Assembly (NCBI RefSeq): GCF_031954525.1
Contig: NZ_CP134867.1
Location: forward strand, 1,364,001 to 1,428,000
Origin: Dyella sp. BiH032
Lineage (GTDB): Bacteria > Pseudomonadota > Gammaproteobacteria > Xanthomonadales > Rhodanobacteraceae
Reading direction: 5' to 3'
Length of the DNA: 64,000 nt
Part shown: positions 24,292 to 31,705 of the stretch, piece by piece
Layout: each line of letters opens with the position of its first letter
How positions within the stretch are numbered: position 1 is the stretch's first letter
Translations under genes and position numbers: made by a program
Notes under the pieces: model-generated
What the model was told of the DNA's origin: nothing
The model's input: only the letters and a program-made list of their open reading frames with translations
The model's database searches: none

Positions 24292-26223
24292 ATGACCGAC
24301 ACTGACGTATCCGCGCTGCTTGGCGCGGATGGCCCCTTCGCCCGCGAACTGCCGAATTTCGCTCCGCGTGCCGCCCAGCAGGCGATGGCGCGGGCGGTGG
24401 AGCATGCGATTGCCGAGCGGGAGACGCTGATTGCGGAGGCGGGGACAGGGACAGGGAAGACGTATGCGTACCTCGTGCCTGCGCTGCTGTCGGGTGAGCG
24501 CGTGATCGTGTCGACGGGGACGAAGGCGCTGCAGGATCAGCTGTTTTTCCGCGACTTGCCGAAGGTGCGTTCGGTGCTCGGCGCGCGCCTGAAGACGGCG
24601 CTGCTGAAGGGGCGTGCGAACTACCTCTGCCTGTATCGCCTCGACCAGACCGTGCGCGAAGGCGCGAGCTTCGATCGCACGCAGGCGTCGCAATTGGCGG
24701 CGATCCGCGCGTGGTCGGCGCGTACGCGCCATGGCGATCGCATGGAGCTGGCCGAGGTGCCGGAAGAATCGCCGATGTGGCCTCGCGTCACTTCCACCCC
24801 GGAGAACTGCCTGGGCGTGGAATGTCCGTTCTTCGACGACTGCCACGTGGTGAAGGCCCGGCGCGAGGCGCAGGAGGCGGACCTGGTGGTGGTCAACCAT
24901 CACCTGCTGTTCGCGGATCTGGCGCTGAAGCAGGAAGGCTTTGGCGAAATCCTGCCGGGCGCGCAGGCTTTCATCCTGGATGAGGCGCATCAGGTGCCCG
25001 AATTGGCCGGGCAGTTCTTCTCGCAGAGCATCAGCGCCCGGCAGCTCACCGAGCTGGCGCAGGACGCGCTGGGCGAATGCAACGGCTTGACCGGCGCGAT
25101 CGGCGTGGTGCTGGAGCCGGTGGAGGCGCTGCGGGATGCCGTGCGTAAACTGCGCCTGGCGATGGACGTACTGCCGGACCGCGGGCCGTTTCATCTTCTG
25201 GATACGGCGCAGCCGGTGCGCGAGGCCATGCACGACGTGCGCGAAGTGCTCGCCGCGCTGGCGGACGTACTGGCCTCGCAGGCGGAGCGTTCGCGCGGCT
25301 TCGCCAATGCGCACGAGCGCGCTGCGCTGTATAGCGAACGGCTGGATCGCATCGTCGAACAGGCCGACGAGCAGGACGTGCGCTGGTACGAAACCTTTCC
25401 GCGCGGCTTCGCCCTGCACGCCACGCCGCTCGATCTGGCCGGTCCGCTGCGGGCGCTGCGCGAGCGCGCGCAGGCGGCCTGGATCCATACCTCGGCCACG
25501 CTCTCCGTGGCGGGGCACTTCGAGCATTTCGCACGGCAGCTGGGCCTGGACGATCCGCAGACGTTGAGTTTGGAAAGTCCTTTCGACTACGAGCGCCAGG
25601 CGCTCTGCTATCTGCCGTCGGGATTGCCCGATCCTGGTGCGCGCGACTACACCGAACGCGTCGTCGAAGCCGTGCTGCCGGTGCTGCAGGCATCCAACGG
25701 GCGCGCGTTCCTGCTGTTCACCTCCCATCGCGCGTTGCGCCGCGCGGCCGAGCTGCTGGAAGGGCAGGTGCCGTGGCCGCTGTTCGTGCAGGGCACCGCG
25801 CCGCGCCATCGCCTGCTGGAGGACTTCCGCGCCAGCGGCCATGGCGTGCTGCTCGGCGCGGCCAGTTTCTGGGAAGGCGTGGACGTCGCCGGCGAGGCCT
25901 TGAGCGTGGTGGTGATCGACAAGCTGCCGTTCGCGGCGCCGGACGACCCGGTGCTGCAGGCCAGGCTGGACGCACTGGAACAGGCCGGGATCAATCCCTT
26001 CATGGGCTGGCAGGTGCCCAGCGCGGTGATCGCGCTGAAGCAGGGCGTGGGCCGGCTGATTCGCGACGTGCACGATCGGGGCGTGCTCGTGCTGTGCGAT
26101 CCGCGCCTCACGGGCAAAGGCTACGGCCGCCTGTTTCTCTCGAGCCTGCCGCCGATGCCGCGCACGCGCGAGCTGTCCGCCGTGCAGGCGTTCTTCGAGG
26201 CATCCGCGGAAGCGGCGGCGTAG
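24292..26223 (+). CDS. yoaA: YoaA/DinG-family ATP-dependent DNA helicase
   Basis: This 643-residue XPD-like helicase has Walker A AGTGTGKT (about 50-57) and DEAH (230-233). Four Fe-S cluster cysteines lie between them (Cys113, 173, 178, 184). The C-terminal motifs are GAASFWEGVDV and QGVGRLIRD. Its length fits YoaA (about 640) rather than E. coli DinG (about 715). Such 5'-3' helicases use an iron-sulfur cluster; YoaA works with the DNA polymerase III chi subunit in replication-fork repair. The ATG at 24292 is preferred over an in-frame TTG three codons earlier. The gene stands alone downstream of the repeat-rich region. Confidence 0.92.
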   Translation: MTDTDVSALLGADGPFARELPNFAPRAAQQAMARAVEHAIAERETLIAEAGTGTGKTYAYLVPALLSGERVIVSTGTKALQDQLFFRDLPKVRSVLGARLKTALLKGRANYLCLYRLDQTVREGASFDRTQASQLAAIRAWSARTRHGDRMELAEVPEESPMWPRVTSTPENCLGVECPFFDDCHVVKARREAQEADLVVVNHHLLFADLALKQEGFGEILPGAQAFILDEAHQVPELAGQFFSQSISARQLTELAQDALGECNGLTGAIGVVLEPVEALRDAVRKLRLAMDVLPDRGPFHLLDTAQPVREAMHDVREVLAALADVLASQAERSRGFANAHERAALYSERLDRIVEQADEQDVRWYETFPRGFALHATPLDLAGPLRALRERAQAAWIHTSATLSVAGHFEHFARQLGLDDPQTLSLESPFDYERQALCYLPSGLPDPGARDYTERVVEAVLPVLQASNGRAFLLFTSHRALRRAAELLEGQVPWPLFVQGTAPRHRLLEDFRASGHGVLLGAASFWEGVDVAGEALSVVVIDKLPFAAPDDPVLQARLDALEQAGINPFMGWQVPSAVIALKQGVGRLIRDVHDRGVLVLCDPRLTGKGYGRLFLSSLPPMPRTRELSAVQAFFEASAEAAA

Positions 26224-26245
26224 CCCGCCGCGGCTTCGTTCCCGG

Positions 26246-27514
26246 TCAACCGGCTTCGCCGCAGGCGCGAGCCCGTTCGAGCAGCAGGTCCTGCTCGCGC
26301 GCATTGCGTGTCATGGACGCGGCGCGTTCGAACTCAAGCTTTGCTTCGGCCAGGCGACCGAGTTTCCGCAGCAGGTCCGCATGCACGCTGGGCAGCAGGT
26401 GATAGGTCTTGAGCGAGGGTTCGTCGAGCAGGCCTTCTACGATCGCCAAGGCCGCCTGCGGGCCGGCAGCCATCGAGACAGCGACGGCACGGTTGAGCTC
26501 GACCACCGGCGACGGCGCGATCTGCGCCAGCTCTGCATAAAGCGTGGCGATGCGCCGCCAGTCGGTGGCCTCGGGCGTGCGCGCGCGGGCGTGGCAGGCG
26601 GCGATGGCGGCTTGGCTGGTGTAGACGCCGCGTTGTTCCGACAGGCGCTCCGCGCGCTCCAGTGAAGCCAGTCCGCGGCGGATCAGCAGGTGGTCCCACT
26701 GCGCACGGTTCTGGTCCAGCAGCAGGATGGGTTCGCCGGTGGGGCTGGTGCGAGCCTTGGCGCGCGAGGCCTGGATTTCCATCAGCGCGACCAGGCCGTG
26801 CGCTTCCGGCTCGCGCGGCACCAGCTCGGCCAGCACGCGGCCCAGGCGCAGGGCTTCCTCGCACAGCGTGGGGCGCATCCAGTCGTCGCCGGCGGTGGCC
26901 GAATAGCCTTCGTTGAAGATGAGATAGATGACGCCGAGCACCGACGTCAGGCGCTCGTGGAGCTCCTCTCCGCGCGGCACTTCGAACGGCACCTTGGCCT
27001 CGGCCAGCGTGCGCTTGGCGCGCACGATGCGCTGGGCCACGGTGGGCTCGGGCACCAGGAAGGCGCGCGCGATCTCATCGGTGGTGAGGCCGCCGAGCAG
27101 GCGCAGGGTGAGCGCGACACGTGCCTCCATCGACAGCACCGGGTGGCAGGCCGTGAAGACCAGGCGCAGCATGTCGTCGCCAATGTGGTCGTCGGCCGCC
27201 AGTTCCACTTCGGAATAGGCCGGCTCCTGATCCAGCTCCAGGTCGCGGCCGATTTCCTCGTGCTTGCGCTCCAGCAGCTTGTGCCGGCGCAGGCGATCGA
27301 TCGCGCGATGCTTGGCGGTGGTCATCAGCCAGGCGCCGGGATTATCTGGCACGCCGCTTTCGGGCCATTGCTCCAGCGCCACGACGAGCGCGTCCTGGGC
27401 CAGTTCCTCGGCCAGGCCGACGTCGCGCACCATGCGCGCGAGGCCGGCGATCAGCTTGGCCGATTCGATACGCCAGACGGCGTCGATGGTGCGATGGATG
27501 TCGGAGGCGGTCAT
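26246..27514 (-). CDS. ECF42-type RNA polymerase sigma factor with C-terminal TPR-like extension
   Basis: This 422-residue protein has ECF sigma region 2 (about 20-90, LAEELAQDALVVALEQWPE; NPGAWLMTTAKHRAIDRLR). Region 4 follows (about 125-185, LTTDEIARAFLVPEPTVAQR). A long C-terminal extension of about 230 residues (DUF6596/TPR-like) begins with YLIFNEGYSAT. This architecture, together with the upstream DGPF gene, is the hallmark of ECF42. These sigma factors have no classical anti-sigma factor; the C-terminal extension is thought to control activity. It is the third gene of a minus-strand operon (DGPF, VOC, sigma), starting about 150 bases after the VOC gene across a hairpin. Confidence 0.92.
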   Translation of the reverse strand: MTASDIHRTIDAVWRIESAKLIAGLARMVRDVGLAEELAQDALVVALEQWPESGVPDNPGAWLMTTAKHRAIDRLRRHKLLERKHEEIGRDLELDQEPAYSEVELAADDHIGDDMLRLVFTACHPVLSMEARVALTLRLLGGLTTDEIARAFLVPEPTVAQRIVRAKRTLAEAKVPFEVPRGEELHERLTSVLGVIYLIFNEGYSATAGDDWMRPTLCEEALRLGRVLAELVPREPEAHGLVALMEIQASRAKARTSPTGEPILLLDQNRAQWDHLLIRRGLASLERAERLSEQRGVYTSQAAIAACHARARTPEATDWRRIATLYAELAQIAPSPVVELNRAVAVSMAAGPQAALAIVEGLLDEPSLKTYHLLPSVHADLLRKLGRLAEAKLEFERAASMTRNAREQDLLLERARACGEAG

Positions 27515-27621
27515 GGGCGCCGATCAGAGCATCCGCCGCCCGCGCACGCAATAAGGACGGTTACGAGGGCGGAAGCTGTTCCGCCGCCCGTCTCTCGATG
27601 TGCGGTTGCGGCATCCAGCGC

Positions 27622-27653
27622 GCAGGGCCTCCTTCCATGAAGGAAGGCCCTGC
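27622..27653. other. Hairpin between the VOC gene and the ECF42 sigma gene
   Basis: Arms GCAGGGCCT/AGGCCCTGC (9 bp), then CCTTC/GAAGG after a one-base bulge, close on a 3-base loop. It lies nine bases past the VOC stop on the minus strand with no T run. It might reduce read-through into the sigma gene or protect the upstream mRNA. Confidence 0.45.
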
Positions 27654-27661
27654 TTGGAGCC

Positions 27662-28081
27662 TTATCGCGGCATGGTGAGGATCATCCAATCCACGCCGAA
27701 CTTGTCGGTCAGCATGCCGAAGCTGGAGGTGAAGAAGGTCTTGCCCAGCGGCATGGTGACCTTGCCGCCTTCGGCCAGCGCATCGAAGCGCTTCTTTGCC
27801 TCGGCGTCGCTGGCGCAGGTGAGGGACAGCGAGATGCCCTTGAACTCCTGCTTGCCGCTGTTGAAGCCGTCGGTGGCCATGACCGTGGTCTCGCCGATGC
27901 GGAAGGCCGAATGCATCACCTTGTCCTCGTAGCCTGCCTCGGGTTTGCAGTCTTCCTGCGGCTTCACGGGGCTGTCCTTGTAGCGCAACACCATGTCGAC
28001 CTGGGCATCGACCGCCTTCTTGTAGAACTCGATGGCTTCGTCGCAACGGCCTTCGAAATGGAGATAGGGTTGAACGATCAT
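27662..28081 (-). CDS. VOC family (PhnB-like glyoxalase superfamily) protein
   Basis: This 139-residue protein has the PhnB/3-demethylubiquinone-like VOC fold: MIVQPYLHFEGRCDEAIEFY at the start, the central MHSAFRIGETTVMATDG, and the closing FGMLTDKFGVDWMI. PhnB-like proteins often lack a known reaction. Here the partner genes (DGPF and ECF42) suggest a role in the ECF42 response. The chosen ATG is preceded by AGGAG at a good distance; a longer upstream frame is a shadow. It is the second gene of the operon. Confidence 0.88.
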   Translation of the reverse strand: MIVQPYLHFEGRCDEAIEFYKKAVDAQVDMVLRYKDSPVKPQEDCKPEAGYEDKVMHSAFRIGETTVMATDGFNSGKQEFKGISLSLTCASDAEAKKRFDALAEGGKVTMPLGKTFFTSSFGMLTDKFGVDWMILTMPR

Positions 28082-28113
28082 GACTTGGCTCCTGCTGGGT
28101 GGGTCGTGGATGG

Positions 28114-28542
28114 TCAATGCGTGCGGGCGGCGACTTCGGCGCGCAGGCGTTCTTCCTGCTCGCGCAGTTCGGGCGTGAATTCTGCGCCGAAGTCCTCCGC
28201 TTCGAAGACCTGGCGGATCTCGATGTCGGATTCGCCTTCGAACGGATTGGGGCAGCGCTTGACCCATTCGATCGCTTCTTCCAGCGACTTCACCTGGATC
28301 AGCCAGAAGCCGGCGATCAGCTCCTTGGTTTCGGCGAATGGGCCGTCGATGACGATGCGCTTGCTGCCGGAGAAGTGCACGCGCGCGCCGCGCGAGCTTG
28401 GATGCAACCCTTCGCCGGCAAGCAGGACGCCGGCTTTGACCAGCTCCTCGTTGTACTTGCCCATCGCGGCCAGCCGTTCCTGTTTCGGCATCAGGCCGGC
28501 CTCGGATTCCGTGGTGGCGTGGACGATCACCATGAAACGCAT
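28114..28542 (-). CDS. YCII-related DGPF-domain protein of the ECF42 locus
   Basis: This 142-residue protein opens with MRFMVIVHATTESEAG and carries the eponymous DGPF motif in VIDGPFAETKELIAGFWLI (about residues 66-84). DGPF proteins belong to the YCII-like ferredoxin-fold superfamily and are the usual targets and neighbours of ECF42 sigma factors; their biochemical role is unknown. The ATG has an AGAGGAG site about 8 bases upstream. A candidate ECF42 promoter lies 57-83 bases before the ATG. It is the first gene of the operon. Confidence 0.9.
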   Translation of the reverse strand: MRFMVIVHATTESEAGLMPKQERLAAMGKYNEELVKAGVLLAGEGLHPSSRGARVHFSGSKRIVIDGPFAETKELIAGFWLIQVKSLEEAIEWVKRCPNPFEGESDIEIRQVFEAEDFGAEFTPELREQEERLRAEVAARTH

Positions 28543-28598
28543 TGTCGTGTCTCCTCTGTGCGGTCTAAGGAGCCCGTTCGAGGGGCTCTTGTCCTGAC

Positions 28599-28625
28599 GA
28601 CGAACCGCCGGGCCGGAAATCGACA
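28599..28625 (-). promoter_or_regulatory. Candidate ECF42-dependent autoregulatory promoter
   Basis: On the minus strand, TGTCGA (28625-28620) is followed after 17 bases by CGTC (28602-28599), upstream of the DGPF gene. As I recall, ECF42 promoters in Streptomyces have TGTCGA at -35 and CGA/TC at -10. The fit, the spacing and the position before the operon led by the DGPF gene make autoregulation likely. This was read by eye and not scored against background. Confidence 0.55.
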
Positions 28626-28772
28626 AGTCACGAGGTGGGATGTGCCCGATCCCGGTCGTCCGCCCGCCGCCGCTCGGTTGCCCGCGAACGTCCCCGTGGC
28701 GCCCGCCGGCTGCCCGGTGCCGGCGCTCTGATGGCGACCGGGCCTTGCCCCAGCCGCTACCATGGTGCCCCT

Positions 28773-29462
28773 ATGAATCTGCTCGCCATCGAAACCTCCA
28801 CCGAAGCCTGCTCCGTCGCCCTGGTCCACGGCGACCAGCTGGTCGCCCGCAGCGAGATCGCGCCGCGCCGCCATGCGGAACTGGTGCTGCCCATGGCCGA
28901 CGGGCTGCTGGCGGAAGCCGGCCTCGGGCGGCATGCCCTGGACGCCATTGCGGTGGGACGTGGGCCGGGGGCGTTCACCGGCGTCCGGCTGGCCGTGTCA
29001 CTGGCGCAGGGCATGGCCCTGGCGCTGGACCGGCCGGTAGTGACGGTCTCCTCGCTGGCCGCGCTGGCGCTCGAGGCGCCGGTGGGGAAGGGCGCGATTC
29101 TCGCGGTGATCGACGCGCGCATGGGCGAGATCTACGCCGCCTGTTATCGCCGGGACGGCGAGGGCGGCCTGGTGGCTTTGGACGAGGAGCGGGTCTGCGC
29201 GCCGGAAACGCTGACGCTTCCTTCCGCAGAAGGCTGGCACGTGGTCGGCACCGGTTGGGCGACCTATGCCGACGTGCTGCGCCCTCGTCTGAACGGGCCC
29301 ATCCTCTTCGAACGCGGCCATGCCTACCCCCAGGCCGAGCACGTCGCGGCCTTGGCCGTGCGAGAGTTCCGCGCGGGACACGCGCAGGCTCCCGAGCATG
29401 CGCTTCCGATCTATCTGCGGGACAAGGTGGCGCTTACGCTGGCCGAACAGGGAAAGGCCTGA
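28773..29462 (+). CDS. tsaB: TsaB, tRNA t6A biosynthesis scaffold protein
   Basis: This 229-residue member of the ASKHA/Kae1 superfamily has MNLLAIETSTEACSVAL at the N-terminus and VGRGPGAFTGVRLA (about 63-76), both diagnostic of TsaB. With TsaC, TsaD and TsaE it makes the N6-threonylcarbamoyl modification at A37 of tRNAs decoding ANN codons. It lacks the metal-binding His pair of TsaD, as expected for TsaB. The ATG fits the family start. The gene converges on yeiH with a 27-base gap that shows no clear terminator. Confidence 0.94.
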   Translation: MNLLAIETSTEACSVALVHGDQLVARSEIAPRRHAELVLPMADGLLAEAGLGRHALDAIAVGRGPGAFTGVRLAVSLAQGMALALDRPVVTVSSLAALALEAPVGKGAILAVIDARMGEIYAACYRRDGEGGLVALDEERVCAPETLTLPSAEGWHVVGTGWATYADVLRPRLNGPILFERGHAYPQAEHVAALAVREFRAGHAQAPEHALPIYLRDKVALTLAEQGKA

Positions 29463-29489
29463 GGCCTGTCCGCGCGGCTGCACCGCGCC

Positions 29490-30512
29490 TCACAGCTGTC
29501 CAATGACGAGCTGCACCAGCAAGCTGCTGATCGATACGGCCGCCCACACGCCAAGGCCGAGCAGGATCGGGCGCGCGCCGGTGGAAGCCATGCGCCGCAG
29601 GTTGGCCGAGAGGCCGATCGCCGTAAGCGCCACGACGATCAGGAATTCCGCTGCCATGTGGATGGCCGGCTGGATCGCCGCCGGGACGAGGCCGGCCGTG
29701 CGTACGGCAGAGGCGACGAGGAACCAGAGGATGAACCAGGGGAAGATCTTCTTCAGGCTGAAATCGCTGGCGCCCTGCTTCTTCTCCCGCCAGGCCACGG
29801 CGAAAGCCAGTGCCAGACAGATCGGGATGATCAGCGTGGCGCGGGTGAGCTTGACGATAGTGGCGTAGTCGCCCGCCTCCTTGCTGAAGCTGTAGCCGGC
29901 CGCCACCACGGACGAGGTGTCGTTGATGGCCGTGCCGGCCCACAGGCCGAAGCCCAGGTCCGACAAGTGCAGCAGGTGGCCCAGCAGCGGGAACAGCAGC
30001 ACGGCGACCAGGTTGAACAGGAAGATGGTGGAGATGGCGAAAGCGGTGTCGTGCTCGTCCGGCTTGAGGATGGGCGTGACCGCCGCGATGGCGGAGCCGC
30101 CGCAGATCGCGGTACCGACGCCGATCAGGATCTTCAGCTTGTCGTGCACCTTCAGCGCGCGGCCCAGGCCCCAGGCAGCGAGAAAAGCCACGGTGATGGT
30201 GACCAGGGTGACCGAAAGCGACTCTAGGCCAGTGCGGGCGACCTGATCCAGGCTCAGCCCGAAGCCCAGCGCGATGATCGACCACTGCAGGATCTGCTTG
30301 CCGGCGAACTGGATCCCCGGCGTGAACTGGCCGCTGGGTGCGAACAGATTGCGCACGAGGATACCGAGCACGATGCCGAAGACCGGCCCGCCGACCAACG
30401 GGGCCAGTCGACCCAGGCCCAGCGCCGCCAGGGCGATGGCTGCGGCCAGCAGCAGGCCGGGGGCGCGATTGCCGAAGGAAGGGGAAGGGGCGGGGACGGT
30501 GGTGGCGGCCAT
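29490..30512 (-). CDS. yeiH: YeiH/UPF0324 family putative transporter
   Basis: This 340-residue membrane protein has about 10 hydrophobic segments and the UPF0324 (YeiH, PSE family) signatures IGVGTAICGGSAIAAVTPI and GLWAGTAINDTSSVVAAG. The family is proposed to export sulfate or related anions; experimental support is limited. The ATG at 30512 has an AAGGAG site at good spacing, so the longer frame to 30539 is not used. It is transcribed divergently from a LysR regulator of the YeiE type, as in enterobacteria, pointing to control by that regulator. Confidence 0.88.
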   Translation of the reverse strand: MAATTVPAPSPSFGNRAPGLLLAAAIALAALGLGRLAPLVGGPVFGIVLGILVRNLFAPSGQFTPGIQFAGKQILQWSIIALGFGLSLDQVARTGLESLSVTLVTITVAFLAAWGLGRALKVHDKLKILIGVGTAICGGSAIAAVTPILKPDEHDTAFAISTIFLFNLVAVLLFPLLGHLLHLSDLGFGLWAGTAINDTSSVVAAGYSFSKEAGDYATIVKLTRATLIIPICLALAFAVAWREKKQGASDFSLKKIFPWFILWFLVASAVRTAGLVPAAIQPAIHMAAEFLIVVALTAIGLSANLRRMASTGARPILLGLGVWAAVSISSLLVQLVIGQL

Positions 30513-30573
30513 GACGCGAACTCCTTGGAGACGGCGCATTGTCCGGCGGCCATGGCATCAGGAAAACTTTAAA

Positions 30574-30591
30574 TATCTGATGTATCCGATA
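30574..30591. promoter_or_regulatory. Candidate LysR operator between yeiH and yeiE
   Basis: The sequence TATCTGATGTATCCGATA has TATC...GATA arms and internal GAT/ATC echoes. It lies in the 89-base divergent promoter region, in an AT-rich island (AAACTTTAAATATC) unlike its GC-rich surroundings. LysR proteins bind partly palindromic T-N11-A sites, and this is the best candidate. Confidence 0.45.
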
Positions 30592-30601
30592 AGATGCGCT
30601 G

Positions 30602-31483
30602 ATGGTTAACATCAGCCCGCGCCAGCTCGAGGTCTTCGTGCAGATCGCGCGGCTGGGCAGCATGCGCGCCGCGGCGGAAGCGCTGCACCTGACCCAGCCG
30701 GCCGCGAGCATGGCACTGGCCGAAATGGAGCGGCAGCTCGATGCGCCGGTGTTCGCGCGCGAACGCGGCCGGCTCCGCCTCAACACACGCGGAAAGGAGC
30801 TCCTGCCGCTGGCCCAGGAGCTGCTGGAGCGTTACGCCGAATTCGGTCGGCTCGCGCGCGGCGGGCCGGCCGCGCTGGCCGGTGAGTTGCGGATAGGTGC
30901 GAGCAATACGGTGGGGAACTACCTGGTCGGCGCCTTGCTGGGCGATTTCGTGCGGGCCCATCCGTCGGTATCGATCCGCCTGCGGGTCGCCAACACGGAT
31001 GCGATCGCCACCGCGCTGCTGGCTCACGAGCTGGACGTGGGCTGCGTGGAAGGCCCGGTAGCCCATCCGTCGCTGGAGATGGAAGCCTGGCGCGACGATT
31101 CGCTGGTGGTCTGCGCTTCGCCCGATCACCCGCTGTCGCGCAAGCGCCGGCTCCAGCCGGAGGACTTCGCCGGCGCGCGCTGGGTGTTGCGCGAGCCCGG
31201 CTCGGCGACGCGCGCCACCAGCGAACGCGTGCTGGCGCAGCTGCCGCCTGGAGAGACGGCGCTAGAACTGGACCAGATCGAGGCGATCAAGCAGGCCGTG
31301 GTGGCGGGCCTGGGCATCGCCTGCCTGCCGGCGGTCGCGGTGACGGACACGCTGGCCGCCGGACGGCTCAAGGCCCTGAAGACCCCGTTCCTCGACCTGC
31401 GCCGCAAGCTGTTCCTGCTGACGCATCGGGAGAAGTATCGCGGAGCGTTGCTCGATGCCTTTCTGGCCAATGCGCGAGCGTGA
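30602..31483 (+). CDS. yeiE: LysR family transcriptional regulator, YeiE-like
   Basis: This 293-residue protein has the LysR winged helix-turn-helix at the N-terminus (ISPRQLEVFVQIARLGSMRA; LTQPAASMALAEMERQL). An effector-binding domain follows (LRIGASNTVGNYLVGALLGD). The divergent yeiH gene and the overall sequence suggest the YeiE subgroup, linked in enterobacteria to sulfite/sulfur stress and lysine-related control. The assignment rests mostly on context. Binding to the palindrome just upstream would allow autoregulation and yeiH control. Confidence 0.88.
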   Translation: MVNISPRQLEVFVQIARLGSMRAAAEALHLTQPAASMALAEMERQLDAPVFARERGRLRLNTRGKELLPLAQELLERYAEFGRLARGGPAALAGELRIGASNTVGNYLVGALLGDFVRAHPSVSIRLRVANTDAIATALLAHELDVGCVEGPVAHPSLEMEAWRDDSLVVCASPDHPLSRKRRLQPEDFAGARWVLREPGSATRATSERVLAQLPPGETALELDQIEAIKQAVVAGLGIACLPAVAVTDTLAAGRLKALKTPFLDLRRKLFLLTHREKYRGALLDAFLANARA

Positions 31484-31508
31484 CGTGTTCAGCGGCCTCA
31501 CGCTTGCT

Positions 31509-31642
31509 CGTCATGCCGGCGCGGGTCGGAACGCAGTGGCGGCGCCCTTCGCCGTGGCGTGCAGGTCCGAAACGGATTCCTAAGCTGTTTCGCCACCATC
31601 GGTCGTTATCGCTACTGGATTGCGGCCTGCGCCGGCATGACG
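31509..31642. repeat. REPIN-like inverted pair of REP sequences
   Basis: The left arm starting CGTCATGCCGGCGCGGGTCG (31509-31537) and the right arm ending CGCCGGCATGACG (31614-31642) are inverted copies that match at 24 of 29 positions. They are separated by 76 bases. The left arm closely resembles the motifs at 23736 and 23830. The pair sits between the convergent genes yeiE and ptsI, a usual place for REPINs. No RAYT transposase is in the window. Confidence 0.7.
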
Positions 31643-31705
31643 GGCGGGCGGAGCTTGCGGTGGTGGCGGAGACTCGAAGTCTGACCGGGCCTACGGCAAA
31701 AGATT

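Noticed and set aside
23803..26304. An 833-codon minus-strand open frame
   Set aside because: Antisense to yoaA and reading through the repeat-rich gap; composition is that of a shadow.
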